The notes under the pieces were generated by a model that saw nothing but the letters and a program-made list of their open reading frames with translations, had not been told where the DNA came from and did no database searches. This document shows, piece by piece, positions 19,871 through 29,237 of a stretch of DNA of 64,000 nucleotides. This stretch comes from Shinella sp. PSBB067. GTDB lineage: Bacteria; Pseudomonadota; Alphaproteobacteria; Rhizobiales; Rhizobiaceae. The position numbers were made by a program, and so were the translations under genes. The stretch covers positions 2,046,001 to 2,110,000 of the forward strand of contig NZ_CP069303.1 in NCBI RefSeq assembly GCF_016839145.1, read 5' to 3'. Positions within the stretch are counted from its first letter, which is position 1. Every line of letters begins with the position of its first letter.

Positions 19871-21576
19871 TCATCTCCGCCCTCCTGCCGCCGGAGGCGC
19901 GCCCGCGCCTCGCCCCCTTTGCCGTCCTCGTCATCGTGGCGGCTGCATTGCGCGCGACATCCGCGCTTGCGCTCGTGCCGCTGCTCGGCGCGCTGTTCTC
20001 GCCGGTTCCGCAGGGCGCCCTGCCCTGGCTCGGCCTGCTTGCCGCCGGCGTCGGGGCCGGCTGGGCGCTGGAGCGCTTCCTGGTGATCCGCGCCTTCGAT
20101 CTCGGCTTTGCCATGATGACCTCGATGAACGCCCGCCTTGTCGATCATCTCCTCGCCGTGCCCGTCGGCTGGTTCGGCGCCGAGCAGCAGGCGCAGGCGA
20201 AACGCGCCCTCGCCGGCGCCGTGCCCGAGCTCTTCGCAAGCTCGGTCAATCTGGCGACGCAGGCCTCCATCGCCGCGACGCTGCCGTTCACCATCGGTAT
20301 CGGCCTTCTTTTCGTCGCCTGGCCGCTCGGCCTCGCGGCGCTTGCCGCCGCCCCCCTACTGCTCGGCGCGCTGTTGCTCGGCGGACGGCTGATGCGCCGC
20401 GCCGAGGCCGATTTCGCCGCCGCCTCGGGCGAGGCGGCCGCCCGCACGGAGGAATTCGCCCACGCCCAGCTCGTGCTGCGCGCCGCCGGCCGCACCGGCA
20501 TGGAGGGCACGCCGCTCGGCGCGGCGATCGACGCCCAGAAGGCCGGGGGATTGCGCGTGCTCTGGTTCACCCTGCCCGGCACGCTGCTTTTCTCGCTTGC
20601 CATGCAGGGCACCCTCGTCGCCATGGTGGCCGTCCTGGCACTCCTCTATTTGGACGGCACCGTCGACGCCGCCCGCACGGTGGCCCTGATCGTCGTGGTG
20701 CTGCGCTTCCTGGAGCCGCTGAACACCCTGTCGGAGCTTTTCCCCGCGCTGGAATCCACCCATGCCGCCGCCGGGCGCACCCTTGCCGTGCTCGACGTGC
20801 CGGCCCAGCCGGTCCCGGCGCGGGACAGCACGCCCGGCACACCGGAGATCGAATTCCGCGATGTGCATTTCCACGCCAACGGCACGCATATCCTCGACGG
20901 CGTCACCTTCACCGCCCCGGCCGGCAAGACGACCGCGCTTGTCGGCCCCTCCGGTTCCGGCAAGAGCACGATCCTCTCTCTGATCGCCCGCCTGCACGAT
21001 GTTTCCGCGGGCGAGATCCGCGTCGCAGGTCATGATGTGCGCGCCTACGAGCCCGCCACCCTGATGGACCAGCTTTCCATCGTCTTCCAGAACGTGCAGC
21101 TCTTCGAAGGCGGCATTGCCGAGAACATTCGCCTCGCCCGCCCGGGGGCCGGCAATGCGGCGCTGCGCGAGGTCGCGGCCACAGCCTGTGTCGACGAGAT
21201 CGTGGAACGCCTCGGCAGTTGGGACGCGCCGGTCGGCGAAGGCGGCAACAATCTGTCAGGCGGCGAGCGCCAGCGCGTCAGCATCGCCCGCGCGCTCCTC
21301 AAGAACGCGCCGATCCTGCTGCTCGACGAAGCGACAAGCGGCCTCGACACGTTGAACGAGGTGGCCATCGCCACCGCGCTTGCCCGCTTCGGCCACCGCA
21401 CCGCTTTCATTGTCGCGCATCGCATCGAGACGATCGCCAGAGCAGACCACATTCTTTTCATCGAAAACGGCCGCATCGTCGAATCCGGCGATCGCAACGA
21501 CCTGATCGCCGCCGGAGGCAGGTTCGCCGCCTACTGGAACAGCCGGCGCCAGGCGAAAGACTGGACACTGGCCTGA
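19867..21576 (+). CDS. IrtB-like ABC transporter permease/ATP-binding protein
   Basis: 569 aa from a GTG at 19867 that overlaps the IrtA-like stop codon (GTGA). Exporter-fold: about six hydrophobic helices in residues 1-310, then an ATPase with Walker A GPSGSGKST (360-368), Q-loop IVFQNVQLFEG, signature LSGGERQRVSIARAL and Walker B ILLLDEATSGLD. It lacks a SIP domain, as IrtB does. It should form a heterodimer with the preceding protein; YbtP/YbtQ of yersiniabactin uptake is the related pair without a flavin domain. Role: inner-membrane import of a ferric siderophore. Confidence 0.88.
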   Translation: MIISALLPPEARPRLAPFAVLVIVAAALRATSALALVPLLGALFSPVPQGALPWLGLLAAGVGAGWALERFLVIRAFDLGFAMMTSMNARLVDHLLAVPVGWFGAEQQAQAKRALAGAVPELFASSVNLATQASIAATLPFTIGIGLLFVAWPLGLAALAAAPLLLGALLLGGRLMRRAEADFAAASGEAAARTEEFAHAQLVLRAAGRTGMEGTPLGAAIDAQKAGGLRVLWFTLPGTLLFSLAMQGTLVAMVAVLALLYLDGTVDAARTVALIVVVLRFLEPLNTLSELFPALESTHAAAGRTLAVLDVPAQPVPARDSTPGTPEIEFRDVHFHANGTHILDGVTFTAPAGKTTALVGPSGSGKSTILSLIARLHDVSAGEIRVAGHDVRAYEPATLMDQLSIVFQNVQLFEGGIAENIRLARPGAGNAALREVAATACVDEIVERLGSWDAPVGEGGNNLSGGERQRVSIARALLKNAPILLLDEATSGLDTLNEVAIATALARFGHRTAFIVAHRIETIARADHILFIENGRIVESGDRNDLIAAGGRFAAYWNSRRQAKDWTLA

Positions 21577-21646
21577 CAGCCGTGCCTGTCGAGACGGTCG
21601 GCGAATTCCTCATGCCGCAACCTTTCGAGCGGCACGGGACCAGGTT

Positions 21647-22813
21647 TCACCCCATCGCCGCGGCAAGAATCCGCCGGACACCCGGTTCGTCCAGCTTCAC
21701 CGGGTTTCCTCCCGCGCAGGGGTCGAGAAGGCTCATCTCGGCCACCTTCCCGACGTCGACATTCACCAACCCCATGCCCGACAGTTTTTCCGGGATGGAC
21801 AGGTCCTTGCGCAGGTCCAGTATCCAGTTCAGGACGCCTTCCGGATCCTTGCGCGGAAGGTCGATGACGCGGGCCAGCAATCCGAGTTTATCGGCGATGG
21901 CCGGCGTGTTGAATTCGACCACATAGGGCATGAGCACGGCGTTCAAGAGGCCATGATGGGCATCGTGGAGGGCTCCGAGCGGATGGGCGAGCGCGTGGAT
22001 GGCGCCCAGCCCCTTCTGCAGGGCGACGCAGCCCATGCCGGAGGCGATCAGCATCTGGCCGCGCGCTTCGAGATTGCCGCCGTCGTGCGTGGCGACCGGC
22101 AGCCACTTGTGGATCAGCCGCAGCGCATTGAGCGCGATGCCTTCCGCCATCGGGTGGAAGGATGGCGCGCTCAGCGCCTCCAGCGCATGCGACAGTGCAT
22201 CCATGCCCGTGGCGGCGGTGATATGCGCCGGCAGGCCGGTGGTGAGCTCGGGGTCCATGATCACGATGTCGGGCATCATGCGCGGGTGGAACACGATGAC
22301 CTTGCGCTTTTCCGCTTCATGCGTGATCACCGAGGAGCGGCCGAGTTCGGACCCCGTGCCCGCCGTGGTGGGGATGGCGATGACCGGCACGAGGCCGGCG
22401 GTGTTCGCGCGCTTCCAGTTGTCGCCGATATCCTCCAGCTCCCACATGGGGATGGTCTGGCGGGCCATGAAGGCGATCGCCTTGGCCGCATCCAGCGCGC
22501 TGCCGCCGCCGATCGCCACGACCAGATCGTGGTTCCCGGCGCGAAACGCCTCGACGCCCTCGGCGACATTGCCGCCGGTGGGATTGGGCTTGACGTTCCA
22601 GAAGAGTTCGGCGCCGAAGCCCGCGCTCTTCAGCGCTTCCAGCGTGCGCTGCACGGGATAGAGGTCCTTCAGCCCGGCATCGGTGACGACGAGCGGACGG
22701 CTGGCGCCGAGTTCCCGCACCATGTCGCCGAGGCCGGCGATGCGGCCGTTGCCGAAGCGCACGGCGGTGGGAAAGCTCCAGTTGCCGGTGACGGCGGGCG
22801 TGTCGATGGACAT
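21647..22813 (-). CDS. Iron-containing alcohol dehydrogenase
   Basis: 388 aa. Family III Fe-ADH landmarks: GASRPLVVTDAGL, the NAD-binding loop VVAIGGGSALDAAKA, PTTAGTGSE, and the metal-site residues in TGMDALSHALEAL (Asp, His) and ALAHPLGALHDAHHGLLNAVLMP (two His). It oxidises an alcohol, or reduces an aldehyde, with NAD. Located 17 bases after the second permease gene of a polyamine-type importer on the same strand, so it is probably the last gene of that operon and acts on a breakdown product of the imported compound. Confidence 0.9.
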   Translation of the reverse strand: MSIDTPAVTGNWSFPTAVRFGNGRIAGLGDMVRELGASRPLVVTDAGLKDLYPVQRTLEALKSAGFGAELFWNVKPNPTGGNVAEGVEAFRAGNHDLVVAIGGGSALDAAKAIAFMARQTIPMWELEDIGDNWKRANTAGLVPVIAIPTTAGTGSELGRSSVITHEAEKRKVIVFHPRMMPDIVIMDPELTTGLPAHITAATGMDALSHALEALSAPSFHPMAEGIALNALRLIHKWLPVATHDGGNLEARGQMLIASGMGCVALQKGLGAIHALAHPLGALHDAHHGLLNAVLMPYVVEFNTPAIADKLGLLARVIDLPRKDPEGVLNWILDLRKDLSIPEKLSGMGLVNVDVGKVAEMSLLDPCAGGNPVKLDEPGVRRILAAAMG

Positions 22814-22830
22814 GGTGCGGACCTTGCTTG

Positions 22831-23667
22831 TCAGGAGGTGGAAATGCCGGAAGCCTGCCGCCTCAGCGCGCGGCGGCGCAGGACTTCGGCGACGATGACC
22901 AAGAGGAAGGCCGGCACGAGATTGATGGTGGCGAGCGCCGGATAGATCGGCGAGGAACCGACGGCGATGCCGCTATAGACGAAGATCGGCAGCGTGCGCG
23001 CCGTGCCCGCGAGCGAATAGGAAACGTAGAAATTTCCCCAGGAGAGCAGGAACGAGAAGATGGCGGCGGAGAAAATGCCGGGCCACAGCAGCGGGAAGGT
23101 GATTTCGCGAAACACCTCCCAACCGCTCGCGCCGGCATCGCGCGCGGCGTCCTCCAGCGTCTCGTCGAAGCCATAGACCTGCACCGCCACGACGACGAGG
23201 GCGAAGGGCGTGATGTAGACGACATGGCCGATGATGACGGTGACGAGCCCGGTCGAGAAGCCGAGCCAGCTACCCAGCACAGAGAACCACAACAGCATGA
23301 CCACGCCGAGCAGCAACTGCGGAAACAGCAGCGGCGCGAAGGTCAGCCCGCGGAACGCACCCTGCAGGCGGAAGCGATACCGGATCCAGGCGACCGCGCC
23401 GGCAGTGCCGAGCACCGTTGCGAAGACGGTCGAGACCATGGCGACGGCTGCGGAGTTCACGACGGCGGGCAGGAAGTCCGGCTTGTTGAAGAGTTCGCCG
23501 TACCATTGCAGGGAGAAGCCCTCGATGGGCAGCGTCAGCACGCGGCTGGATGTGAAGGAAAAGGCGACGAGCGTGGCGATCGGCGCATAGAAGAACACCA
23601 GGAGCAGGACGACCGTGCCGACCAGCATCGTATCGACGAGTGCATTGCGCATGCGTTGCGACATCAT
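22831..23667 (-). CDS. ABC transporter permease, PotC type
   Basis: 278 aa. Starts at one of two consecutive ATGs (23667 or 23664), the first overlapping the stop of the upstream permease gene. Six hydrophobic helices; the binding-protein-dependent permease loop is TLEDAARDAGASGWEVFREITFPL (EAA motif), preceded by typical PotC sequence FFYAPIATLVAFSF. Inner-membrane channel half of the importer with the adjacent PotB-like gene. Confidence 0.88.
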   Translation of the reverse strand: MMSQRMRNALVDTMLVGTVVLLLVFFYAPIATLVAFSFTSSRVLTLPIEGFSLQWYGELFNKPDFLPAVVNSAAVAMVSTVFATVLGTAGAVAWIRYRFRLQGAFRGLTFAPLLFPQLLLGVVMLLWFSVLGSWLGFSTGLVTVIIGHVVYITPFALVVVAVQVYGFDETLEDAARDAGASGWEVFREITFPLLWPGIFSAAIFSFLLSWGNFYVSYSLAGTARTLPIFVYSGIAVGSSPIYPALATINLVPAFLLVIVAEVLRRRALRRQASGISTS

Positions 23668-24539
23668 GCGGGCCTTTCCGTGGTGGACGTGCGGCGAAGG
23701 GCGAAGGCTGCGCAGGCGGCGAGCATCAACGCGCCGATGGCAATCAGCACCACGGTGAGCGCCGCGCCGAGCGGCCAGTTCACGCGTGTCTCGAAGCTCT
23801 GGCGGATCAGTTCGGACGCGAGCGGAGACGTGCCGCCGCCGAGCACCTTGGGCTCCAGGAAGGCGCCGAGGCTCAGCACGAAGACCAGCACGGCGCCGGA
23901 ATAGAGCCCCGGCCGCGACAACGGCAGCGTCACCTCGAAAAAGGTCCGGATGCGCGAGGCGCCGGCATCGTAGGCCGCCAGAACGAGGTCGCGATCGATG
24001 CGCACCAGCGAGAGGTAGATCGTGAACATCGGATAGGCGACGAGATTGTAGACCATGCCGATCATCGTCCCGGCAAGCGTGAACAGCAGGTTCAGCATCT
24101 CCGGCGGGAAACCCGCATGCATCAGCAGCCAGTTGGCGACGCCGTTCTTGTCGAGGATGAGGATCCAGCCGAAGGTCTTGAGCACGGCATCGGTCAGGAA
24201 GGCGAAGATGATGAGGATCTGGATCTGCGTCTTGAAGGTCTTCAGCCGCGTCGCCAGCGCATAGGCGGCGGGAAAGGCGATCAGCACGGTGAGCACGACG
24301 CAGATCAGCGCCATCGTCACCGTGCGTATCATGATCGTCCAGTAATGCGGCTTGGAGAAGACCTCGGTCCACACTTTCAGGTCCCAGGTCCAGACGAGGC
24401 GGTAGAATTGCGTCGTCTGGAAGGTCAGCACCACGGTCATCAGGAGCGGCACGACGAAGAACGCGACCATGACCAGCGCGAGCGGCGCGACGGTGGCGAC
24501 GAGAACCGGGTCGTTCCAGGATTTGCGCTCGATCCTCAT
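23664..24539 (-). CDS. ABC transporter permease, PotB type
   Basis: 291 aa from the ATG at 24539, two bases after the ATPase stop. Hydrophobic helices begin at APLALVMVAFFVVPLLM. The EAA loop is LVLAAYDAGASRIRTFFEVTLPL. The central region TDAVLKTFGWILIL matches the PotB/HMP permease group of spermidine/putrescine importers. It forms the translocation pore with the PotC-like protein. Confidence 0.88.
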   Translation of the reverse strand: MRIERKSWNDPVLVATVAPLALVMVAFFVVPLLMTVVLTFQTTQFYRLVWTWDLKVWTEVFSKPHYWTIMIRTVTMALICVVLTVLIAFPAAYALATRLKTFKTQIQILIIFAFLTDAVLKTFGWILILDKNGVANWLLMHAGFPPEMLNLLFTLAGTMIGMVYNLVAYPMFTIYLSLVRIDRDLVLAAYDAGASRIRTFFEVTLPLSRPGLYSGAVLVFVLSLGAFLEPKVLGGGTSPLASELIRQSFETRVNWPLGAALTVVLIAIGALMLAACAAFALRRTSTTERPA

Positions 24540-24541
24540 GC

Positions 24542-25636
24542 TCACTCCGACAGCAGGAAGGCTTGGACGGGATCGAAACCGATCCGCACCGCCTCGCCGA
24601 CGGCAGCGGGCAGCACGATCGATCCGGGAAGGTCCATGATGACGGCGGTATCGAGCCCGCGGACTCGGATGCGATACTGCGTGGACGCCCCCTTGATGAA
24701 ATATTCCTCCACCTGCCCGTCCAGCAGCCATTCGCCCGGGGCCGCGTCCCCCTTCACGAAGCGGATGGTTTCCGGCCGCACGAGAAGCGCGGTGCCCTTC
24801 GCCGACAGCGACGGCGATACGTGCTCGGGCGCGATGATCGTTTGCCCGGCGGCGACCAGCGGCGAAGCGACCTCCATCCCGCCACCGGCGGCGGTTGCGG
24901 TCACGGGGAGGAAATTGGTCTCGCCGATGAAGCCCGCGACGAACATGTTGGCGGGACGATAGTAGATGTCGGCGGGCGTTCCGACCTGCACGACATGTCC
25001 CCCGCGCATCACGCAGATCCGGTCCGCCAGCATCATCGCCTCTTCGAGGTCGTGGGTGACGAGGACGAAGCTCGTGCCGATCTCGCGATGCAGCTTCTTG
25101 AGCTCCGCCTGAAGGGATTTCTTGAGCTTGGCGTCGAGCGCGCTCATCGGCTCGTCGAGCAGGAGCACGCCCGGCTGGGACACCAGGGCGCGGGCCAATG
25201 CCACGCGCTGCTGCTCGCCGCCGGAAAGCTGCGCGGGATAGCGCTCCAAGTACTCCGGTTTGAGATGCATCAGGTCGAGCATCGCGCGAATGCGGCCGCC
25301 GGCCTCCGCCTTCCCGACCTTCTGGAGCTTCAGGGAGAAGCCGATATTCTCGGCAACCGTCTTGTGCGGGAAGAGCGCGAGCTTCTGGAACACCATGCGC
25401 GTGGGGCGGCTTGCGGCCGGCACGCCGCGCATGTCCCTGCCCTGGATCTCAAGACGACCGCCCGTCGGCTCCTCGAAGCCCGCGAGGATCTTCAGGAGCG
25501 TCGTCTTTCCGCAGCCGGACGGGCCGACGAGCGCGACGAATTCGCCGGTGCCGATCTGCAGCGAGACGCCGTGAAGCGCACGCACCGCTCCATAGTCCTT
25601 GACGATACCGGACGCGTCGATGATGGGGCTGGCCAA
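24542..25636 (-). CDS. ABC transporter ATP-binding protein, PotA type
   Basis: 364 aa from a TTG at 25636, preceded by AAGGAAA; no in-frame ATG precedes the conserved start MASPIIDASGIVKDYG. The ATPase domain has Walker A VGPSGCGKTTLLK, Q-loop MVFQKLALFPHKTV, signature QLSGGEQQRVALARAL and Walker B LLLDEPMSALDAKLK. A C-terminal ~120-residue TOBE domain follows (LLVRPETIRFV). Typical length for PotA. It powers the permeases encoded directly downstream. Confidence 0.9.
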   Translation of the reverse strand: MASPIIDASGIVKDYGAVRALHGVSLQIGTGEFVALVGPSGCGKTTLLKILAGFEEPTGGRLEIQGRDMRGVPAASRPTRMVFQKLALFPHKTVAENIGFSLKLQKVGKAEAGGRIRAMLDLMHLKPEYLERYPAQLSGGEQQRVALARALVSQPGVLLLDEPMSALDAKLKKSLQAELKKLHREIGTSFVLVTHDLEEAMMLADRICVMRGGHVVQVGTPADIYYRPANMFVAGFIGETNFLPVTATAAGGGMEVASPLVAAGQTIIAPEHVSPSLSAKGTALLVRPETIRFVKGDAAPGEWLLDGQVEEYFIKGASTQYRIRVRGLDTAVIMDLPGSIVLPAAVGEAVRIGFDPVQAFLLSE

Positions 25637-25716
25637 GCTCGGTTTCCTTGATGTCTGGAATGGGTATGGACAGGCCTGCCCCTTCGGGCGGCCTGTCGTC
25701 TTGCTTTCACGCGAAA

Positions 25717-26874
25717 TCAGCGCGCGGCGAGTTCTTCCTGCCAGATCGCCAGCATGTCGTCGATGTTCGGCGCCACGGTGTGGAACTGGCTGTTGTCCCA
25801 GGCGGTCCACATGTAGTCCACCTGCAGGGCCTTCTTCTCCTCTTCGGAGAACAGGGCCTCGGTCTTGCTGTTCGGCACCAGGTTGCAGGTCGCCTCGGTG
25901 ATCGCAAGCTGTTTCGCCACCTCCGGCGAGACGATGTACTTCAGGAAGTCGGCCGCGATCTGCGAGTTCTTGCCGTTGTCGATCAGGCCGGTCGCCTCCA
26001 TCCAGATGATGCCCTGCTTCAGGCCGTTCTTCGGCTCGGGAACGATGGACTGGATGTAGTCATGCCCCTTCATGCGAAGGGCCGAGGTGGCATAGGTGCC
26101 GCCGCCGATGAGCGCGCGGAAGGAGCCGTCGATCAGCCCCTTCTGGGCGACCGCGAGATCGGCGACGATGGCGCGCGTGTTCTTGAAGGCGGCCCGCAGG
26201 ACCTTGCGGACTTCTTCGAGCGCGGCCTCGTCCAGTTCCTCGTAGGGGTTCACGCCGGCATAGAGCGCGAGCGGCATGATCGGCCAGTCGCCCCAGTCGA
26301 GCAGGCAGATCTTGTCCTTGTAGGCGCTGTCGAAGACCGGCGCATAGCTCGACCAGGTCTCGAGCTTGTCGAACTTGGTGTTGACGGTCGGGCCGACCCA
26401 GCCCCAGCGGGTCGGAAGGCCGGTCGCCTTGCCCTCGAAGGCGAGCGGCGCGAACGGGGCGCGGAACTGCGGATAGAATTCGGCGAACTGGTCGGCGAAA
26501 TCCGCCTCGTCGATATAGCGGCAGAACCCGGCCGGCCCCATGCGCTGGATCCAGGGGCTGTCGGATGAGACGAGGTCGAAATCGCGCGAGGCGCCCGCGG
26601 CGAGCTTGGCAAAGCCGCCCGCGGAGTCGGTGATCAGGTCGACCGAGATCGACGTGTCCTTCGCCTTCTGGAAGGGCTCGAGGATGCTGGGAGCGTTATA
26701 GCCTTCCCAGCACATGTAGTTGAGGCTTTCGGCCGCCGCGGCGTCGCGCCGCGATGCCAGGAAGCCGCTGCCGGCCGCGGCAAGGCCGAGGCCGAGGCCC
26801 CCCATGCCCTTGAGCACCGACCGGCGCTTCATCGCGCCGATGCTTGAACTGATGTCTGCTGTTCCCTTTTTCAT
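25717..26874 (-). CDS. ABC transporter substrate-binding protein, PotD-like, Tat-type signal
   Basis: 385 aa, start backed by GAGGAAG. The signal region contains MKRRSVLKGMGGLGLGLAAA, twin arginine followed by a hydrophobic stretch, ending near AAAAE, so export may be by Tat. The mature part begins SLNYMCWEGYNAPSILEPFQ, which is the PotD/extracellular-solute-binding family 1 start; WEGY at this place is typical of polyamine-type binders. Periplasmic receptor for the importer encoded downstream. The ligand could be a polyamine or another amine. Confidence 0.88.
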   Translation of the reverse strand: MKKGTADISSSIGAMKRRSVLKGMGGLGLGLAAAGSGFLASRRDAAAAESLNYMCWEGYNAPSILEPFQKAKDTSISVDLITDSAGGFAKLAAGASRDFDLVSSDSPWIQRMGPAGFCRYIDEADFADQFAEFYPQFRAPFAPLAFEGKATGLPTRWGWVGPTVNTKFDKLETWSSYAPVFDSAYKDKICLLDWGDWPIMPLALYAGVNPYEELDEAALEEVRKVLRAAFKNTRAIVADLAVAQKGLIDGSFRALIGGGTYATSALRMKGHDYIQSIVPEPKNGLKQGIIWMEATGLIDNGKNSQIAADFLKYIVSPEVAKQLAITEATCNLVPNSKTEALFSEEEKKALQVDYMWTAWDNSQFHTVAPNIDDMLAIWQEELAAR

Positions 26875-26913
26875 TTTTTCTTCCTCTCTTTTGTCATTCC
26901 TTGGGGCGTGGCA

Positions 26914-28257
26914 TCAGACCACGCCGAGATAGCGCCTGATCTCCCATTCGCTCACCTGTCTCTGGTATTGCGCATGCTCGACCTCCCGGCTTTCGGCGAA
27001 GCTGTCGACGAAATCGCCGCCGAAGAGCTCCCGCGCCTTGCTGCTCGCGCGCAGGCGGGCGGCCGCCTCATGGAGGTCGCGCGGGAAGACCGCTTCCGGC
27101 GCCGGCCGGGACGCATAGAAATCCTCGGCGCTGCCCGCCGGCGGTTCGATACGCTCGCGCATACCGGCAAGGCCGGCGCCCAGCATCATCGCCAGCGCCA
27201 GATACGGGTTGGTATCGGCGGACGGCACACGGAACTCGATGCGCGTGCTCTCGGGCTGGTCGTTGACGACGCGCACGGCGGCGGTGCGGTTCTGCACGCC
27301 CCAGTTGGCCGCCGTCGGCGCCCAGGCACCCGGCACGAGGCGCTTGTAGGCGTTGACGGTGGACGAGCACATGGCCAGGAATTCCGGCATGAACCTGAGG
27401 AGCCCCCCCAGGAAATGCCGTGCCGCCCGGCTCAGGCCGTCGGGCGCGGACGGATCGGAAAACACCGGATTGCCGTCGCGGTCGCGCAGCGACAGGTGAA
27501 GGTGGCCCGACTGCCCCGACAGTTTGGGCGACAGCTTCGACATGAAGCTCACCGTCTTGCCGTTGCGGGCGAAGTAGGCGCGGGCAAAATTCCTGAACAG
27601 GAATGCATCGTCCGCCGCCTTGATGCCCCTGGCATGATAGAGCGGCGCCTCGAAGCAGCCGGGGCCGAGCTCGGTATGGATGGCATCGAGCTTCACGCCC
27701 ATCGCGTCCATCGTCTGCTCGAGGCCGGCAAGCAGGTCGCCGTGAAGCGCCGACGTCTGGAGCGAATAGGTCCGGTTCCCCTGCGCGAAATGCGTGAGAT
27801 CGCGATACTGCTTCGCCCGCATGCTTTCCGCCGTCTCGTCGAACACGAAGAACTCGAATTCGAACGCCGCATGGACGTCGAAGCCGAGGTCGGCGGCCCT
27901 GTCCATCTGCGCGAGGCAGACATTGCGCGGGGACCGGCGGCCGAATTCGCCTTCGAAATCGGCAAGGCACAGCGCCATGTCGTCCGCGAAGGGATATTTG
28001 CGTATCGTATCGGCATGGAGCTTGGCCGGCCGGTCGATGAACGAGCCGTCGCGATAGGTGCTTTCTGCAATGTCCCAGAAATAGAGAACCTCGCAGAACG
28101 GATAGCCGTCCCTGGCCAGCTTCACCGCCTTTTCGGCGGAAACCAGCTTGTCGCGGAATTCACCTTCCGGGTCCACCATGCCGATATGCACCGAACGGGC
28201 GCCGATCTCCTGAAGCTTCGTCTCGAAGGTTTCGCTTGATTTTTGTGATTTCGACAT
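26914..28257 (-). CDS. Glutamine-synthetase-family ligase (gamma-glutamyl-amine synthetase-like)
   Basis: 447 aa. Has the GS C-terminal catalytic fold: AAFEFEFFVFDE, the TELGPGCFEAPLYHARG block, the ATP/metal motif SGQSGHLHLSLRD, and NRTAAVRVVN ... STRIEFRVPSADTNPYLALA. It is not a housekeeping GlnA: the N-terminal beta-grasp part is short and divergent, as in PuuA and GlnA4-type enzymes that attach glutamate to putrescine, ethanolamine or other amines. Neighbouring polyamine-type importer and alcohol dehydrogenase support such a role. It is 39 bases upstream of the binding-protein gene, same strand. Confidence 0.85.
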   Translation of the reverse strand: MSKSQKSSETFETKLQEIGARSVHIGMVDPEGEFRDKLVSAEKAVKLARDGYPFCEVLYFWDIAESTYRDGSFIDRPAKLHADTIRKYPFADDMALCLADFEGEFGRRSPRNVCLAQMDRAADLGFDVHAAFEFEFFVFDETAESMRAKQYRDLTHFAQGNRTYSLQTSALHGDLLAGLEQTMDAMGVKLDAIHTELGPGCFEAPLYHARGIKAADDAFLFRNFARAYFARNGKTVSFMSKLSPKLSGQSGHLHLSLRDRDGNPVFSDPSAPDGLSRAARHFLGGLLRFMPEFLAMCSSTVNAYKRLVPGAWAPTAANWGVQNRTAAVRVVNDQPESTRIEFRVPSADTNPYLALAMMLGAGLAGMRERIEPPAGSAEDFYASRPAPEAVFPRDLHEAAARLRASSKARELFGGDFVDSFAESREVEHAQYQRQVSEWEIRRYLGVV

Positions 28258-28330
28258 GACTTGTTCCCAGCATTGCGGTTAGCCTACGGCCGGGTGCCGT
28301 GGCATGGAAATATCCCCGCGGGGATAGAAG

Positions 28331-29176
28331 ATGCCTGCCGCGTTCCGCACACGGATTTCCGCAGCACGGGGGAAAGGGCAGGCATTGGACCAGGGATTCG
28401 GGGCTTGGAACAGCGCGGTGGGGGCGGCCGTGGAGGCCATCGGCACCAGCGCCTTCGGCAAGCGCCTGGATGCCGCGCTGGCGACCATCATCGATTTCGA
28501 CATCCTGATGGTCTTCGCCTATCGCGGCGCTGAAAAGCCGGTCTGCTGCTACCACAACATGGATGCGACGCGGGCGCAGACGATCGTCGAGGCCTACATT
28601 GCCGGCCCCTACCTGCTCGACCCCTTCTATGGCGCGGCCATGGACACCAGGGGCTCGGCCATACGCCGGCTGAAGGACATGGCGCCGGACCACTTCTACG
28701 GTTCCGAATACTACCGGCGGCACTATGTCCTGACCGGCATCCGCGACGAGGTCGGCATCGTGTGCCGGACGCCGAACTGGACCGGCATCGTCATAAGTTT
28801 CACCCGCCCCGTCGCCTCGCCCGCCTTCGGCCGGCGGGATCTCTCGCTGATCCGCGGCGCCGAACCGCTGCTGCGCACCATCTGCGAGCGGCACTGGGGC
28901 GTTACCGGCAGCGATCCCGTCGCCGCCGATCCGATCCCCGGCCACGACCCCATCAACGACACCCTGAACAGAATGACCAACGGCGTTCTCACCCCGCGCG
29001 AGGTCGAGGTCACGTCCTTGGTCCTGCGCGGCCACTCCAACGCCTCGATCGCCACGGCCCTCAAGATCACCCCGGGCACCGTGAAGATCCACCGCAAGAA
29101 CATCCACCACAAACTGAAGATCTCCAGCCAGGCCGAGCTCTTCGGATTGTTCATACGACAGCTATCCTCGAACTGA
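28331..29176 (+). CDS. LuxR-type (FixJ/NarL helix-turn-helix) transcriptional regulator
   Basis: 281 aa. The C-terminal 65 residues are a LuxR winged-turn helix (LTPREVEVTSLVLRGHSNASIATALKIT... split as LTPREVEVTSLVLRG, NASIATALKITPGTVKIH, RKNIHHKLKISSQAEL). The N-terminal 200 residues resemble a GAF/autoinducer-like sensor of the helix-turn-helix family seen next to polyamine and amine catabolic genes in rhizobia; no phospho-acceptor receiver domain is seen. Divergent from the GS-like gene by 73 bases, so it likely controls the amine operon. Start at 28331 (GGGATAG upstream) or TTG at 28385. Confidence 0.85.
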   Translation: MPAAFRTRISAARGKGQALDQGFGAWNSAVGAAVEAIGTSAFGKRLDAALATIIDFDILMVFAYRGAEKPVCCYHNMDATRAQTIVEAYIAGPYLLDPFYGAAMDTRGSAIRRLKDMAPDHFYGSEYYRRHYVLTGIRDEVGIVCRTPNWTGIVISFTRPVASPAFGRRDLSLIRGAEPLLRTICERHWGVTGSDPVAADPIPGHDPINDTLNRMTNGVLTPREVEVTSLVLRGHSNASIATALKITPGTVKIHRKNIHHKLKISSQAELFGLFIRQLSSN

Positions 29177-29237
29177 TCCGAGCAAGAGGCTGATTTGCCT
29201 GCTGTCTATTCCAATGCTCTTGATTTTAAGCAAGATG

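Noticed and set aside
29177..29237. Possible left attachment site duplicating the tRNA 3' end
   Set aside because: No stretch matching GGGTTCGAGTCCCTCC or its complement was found near the left edge of the island.
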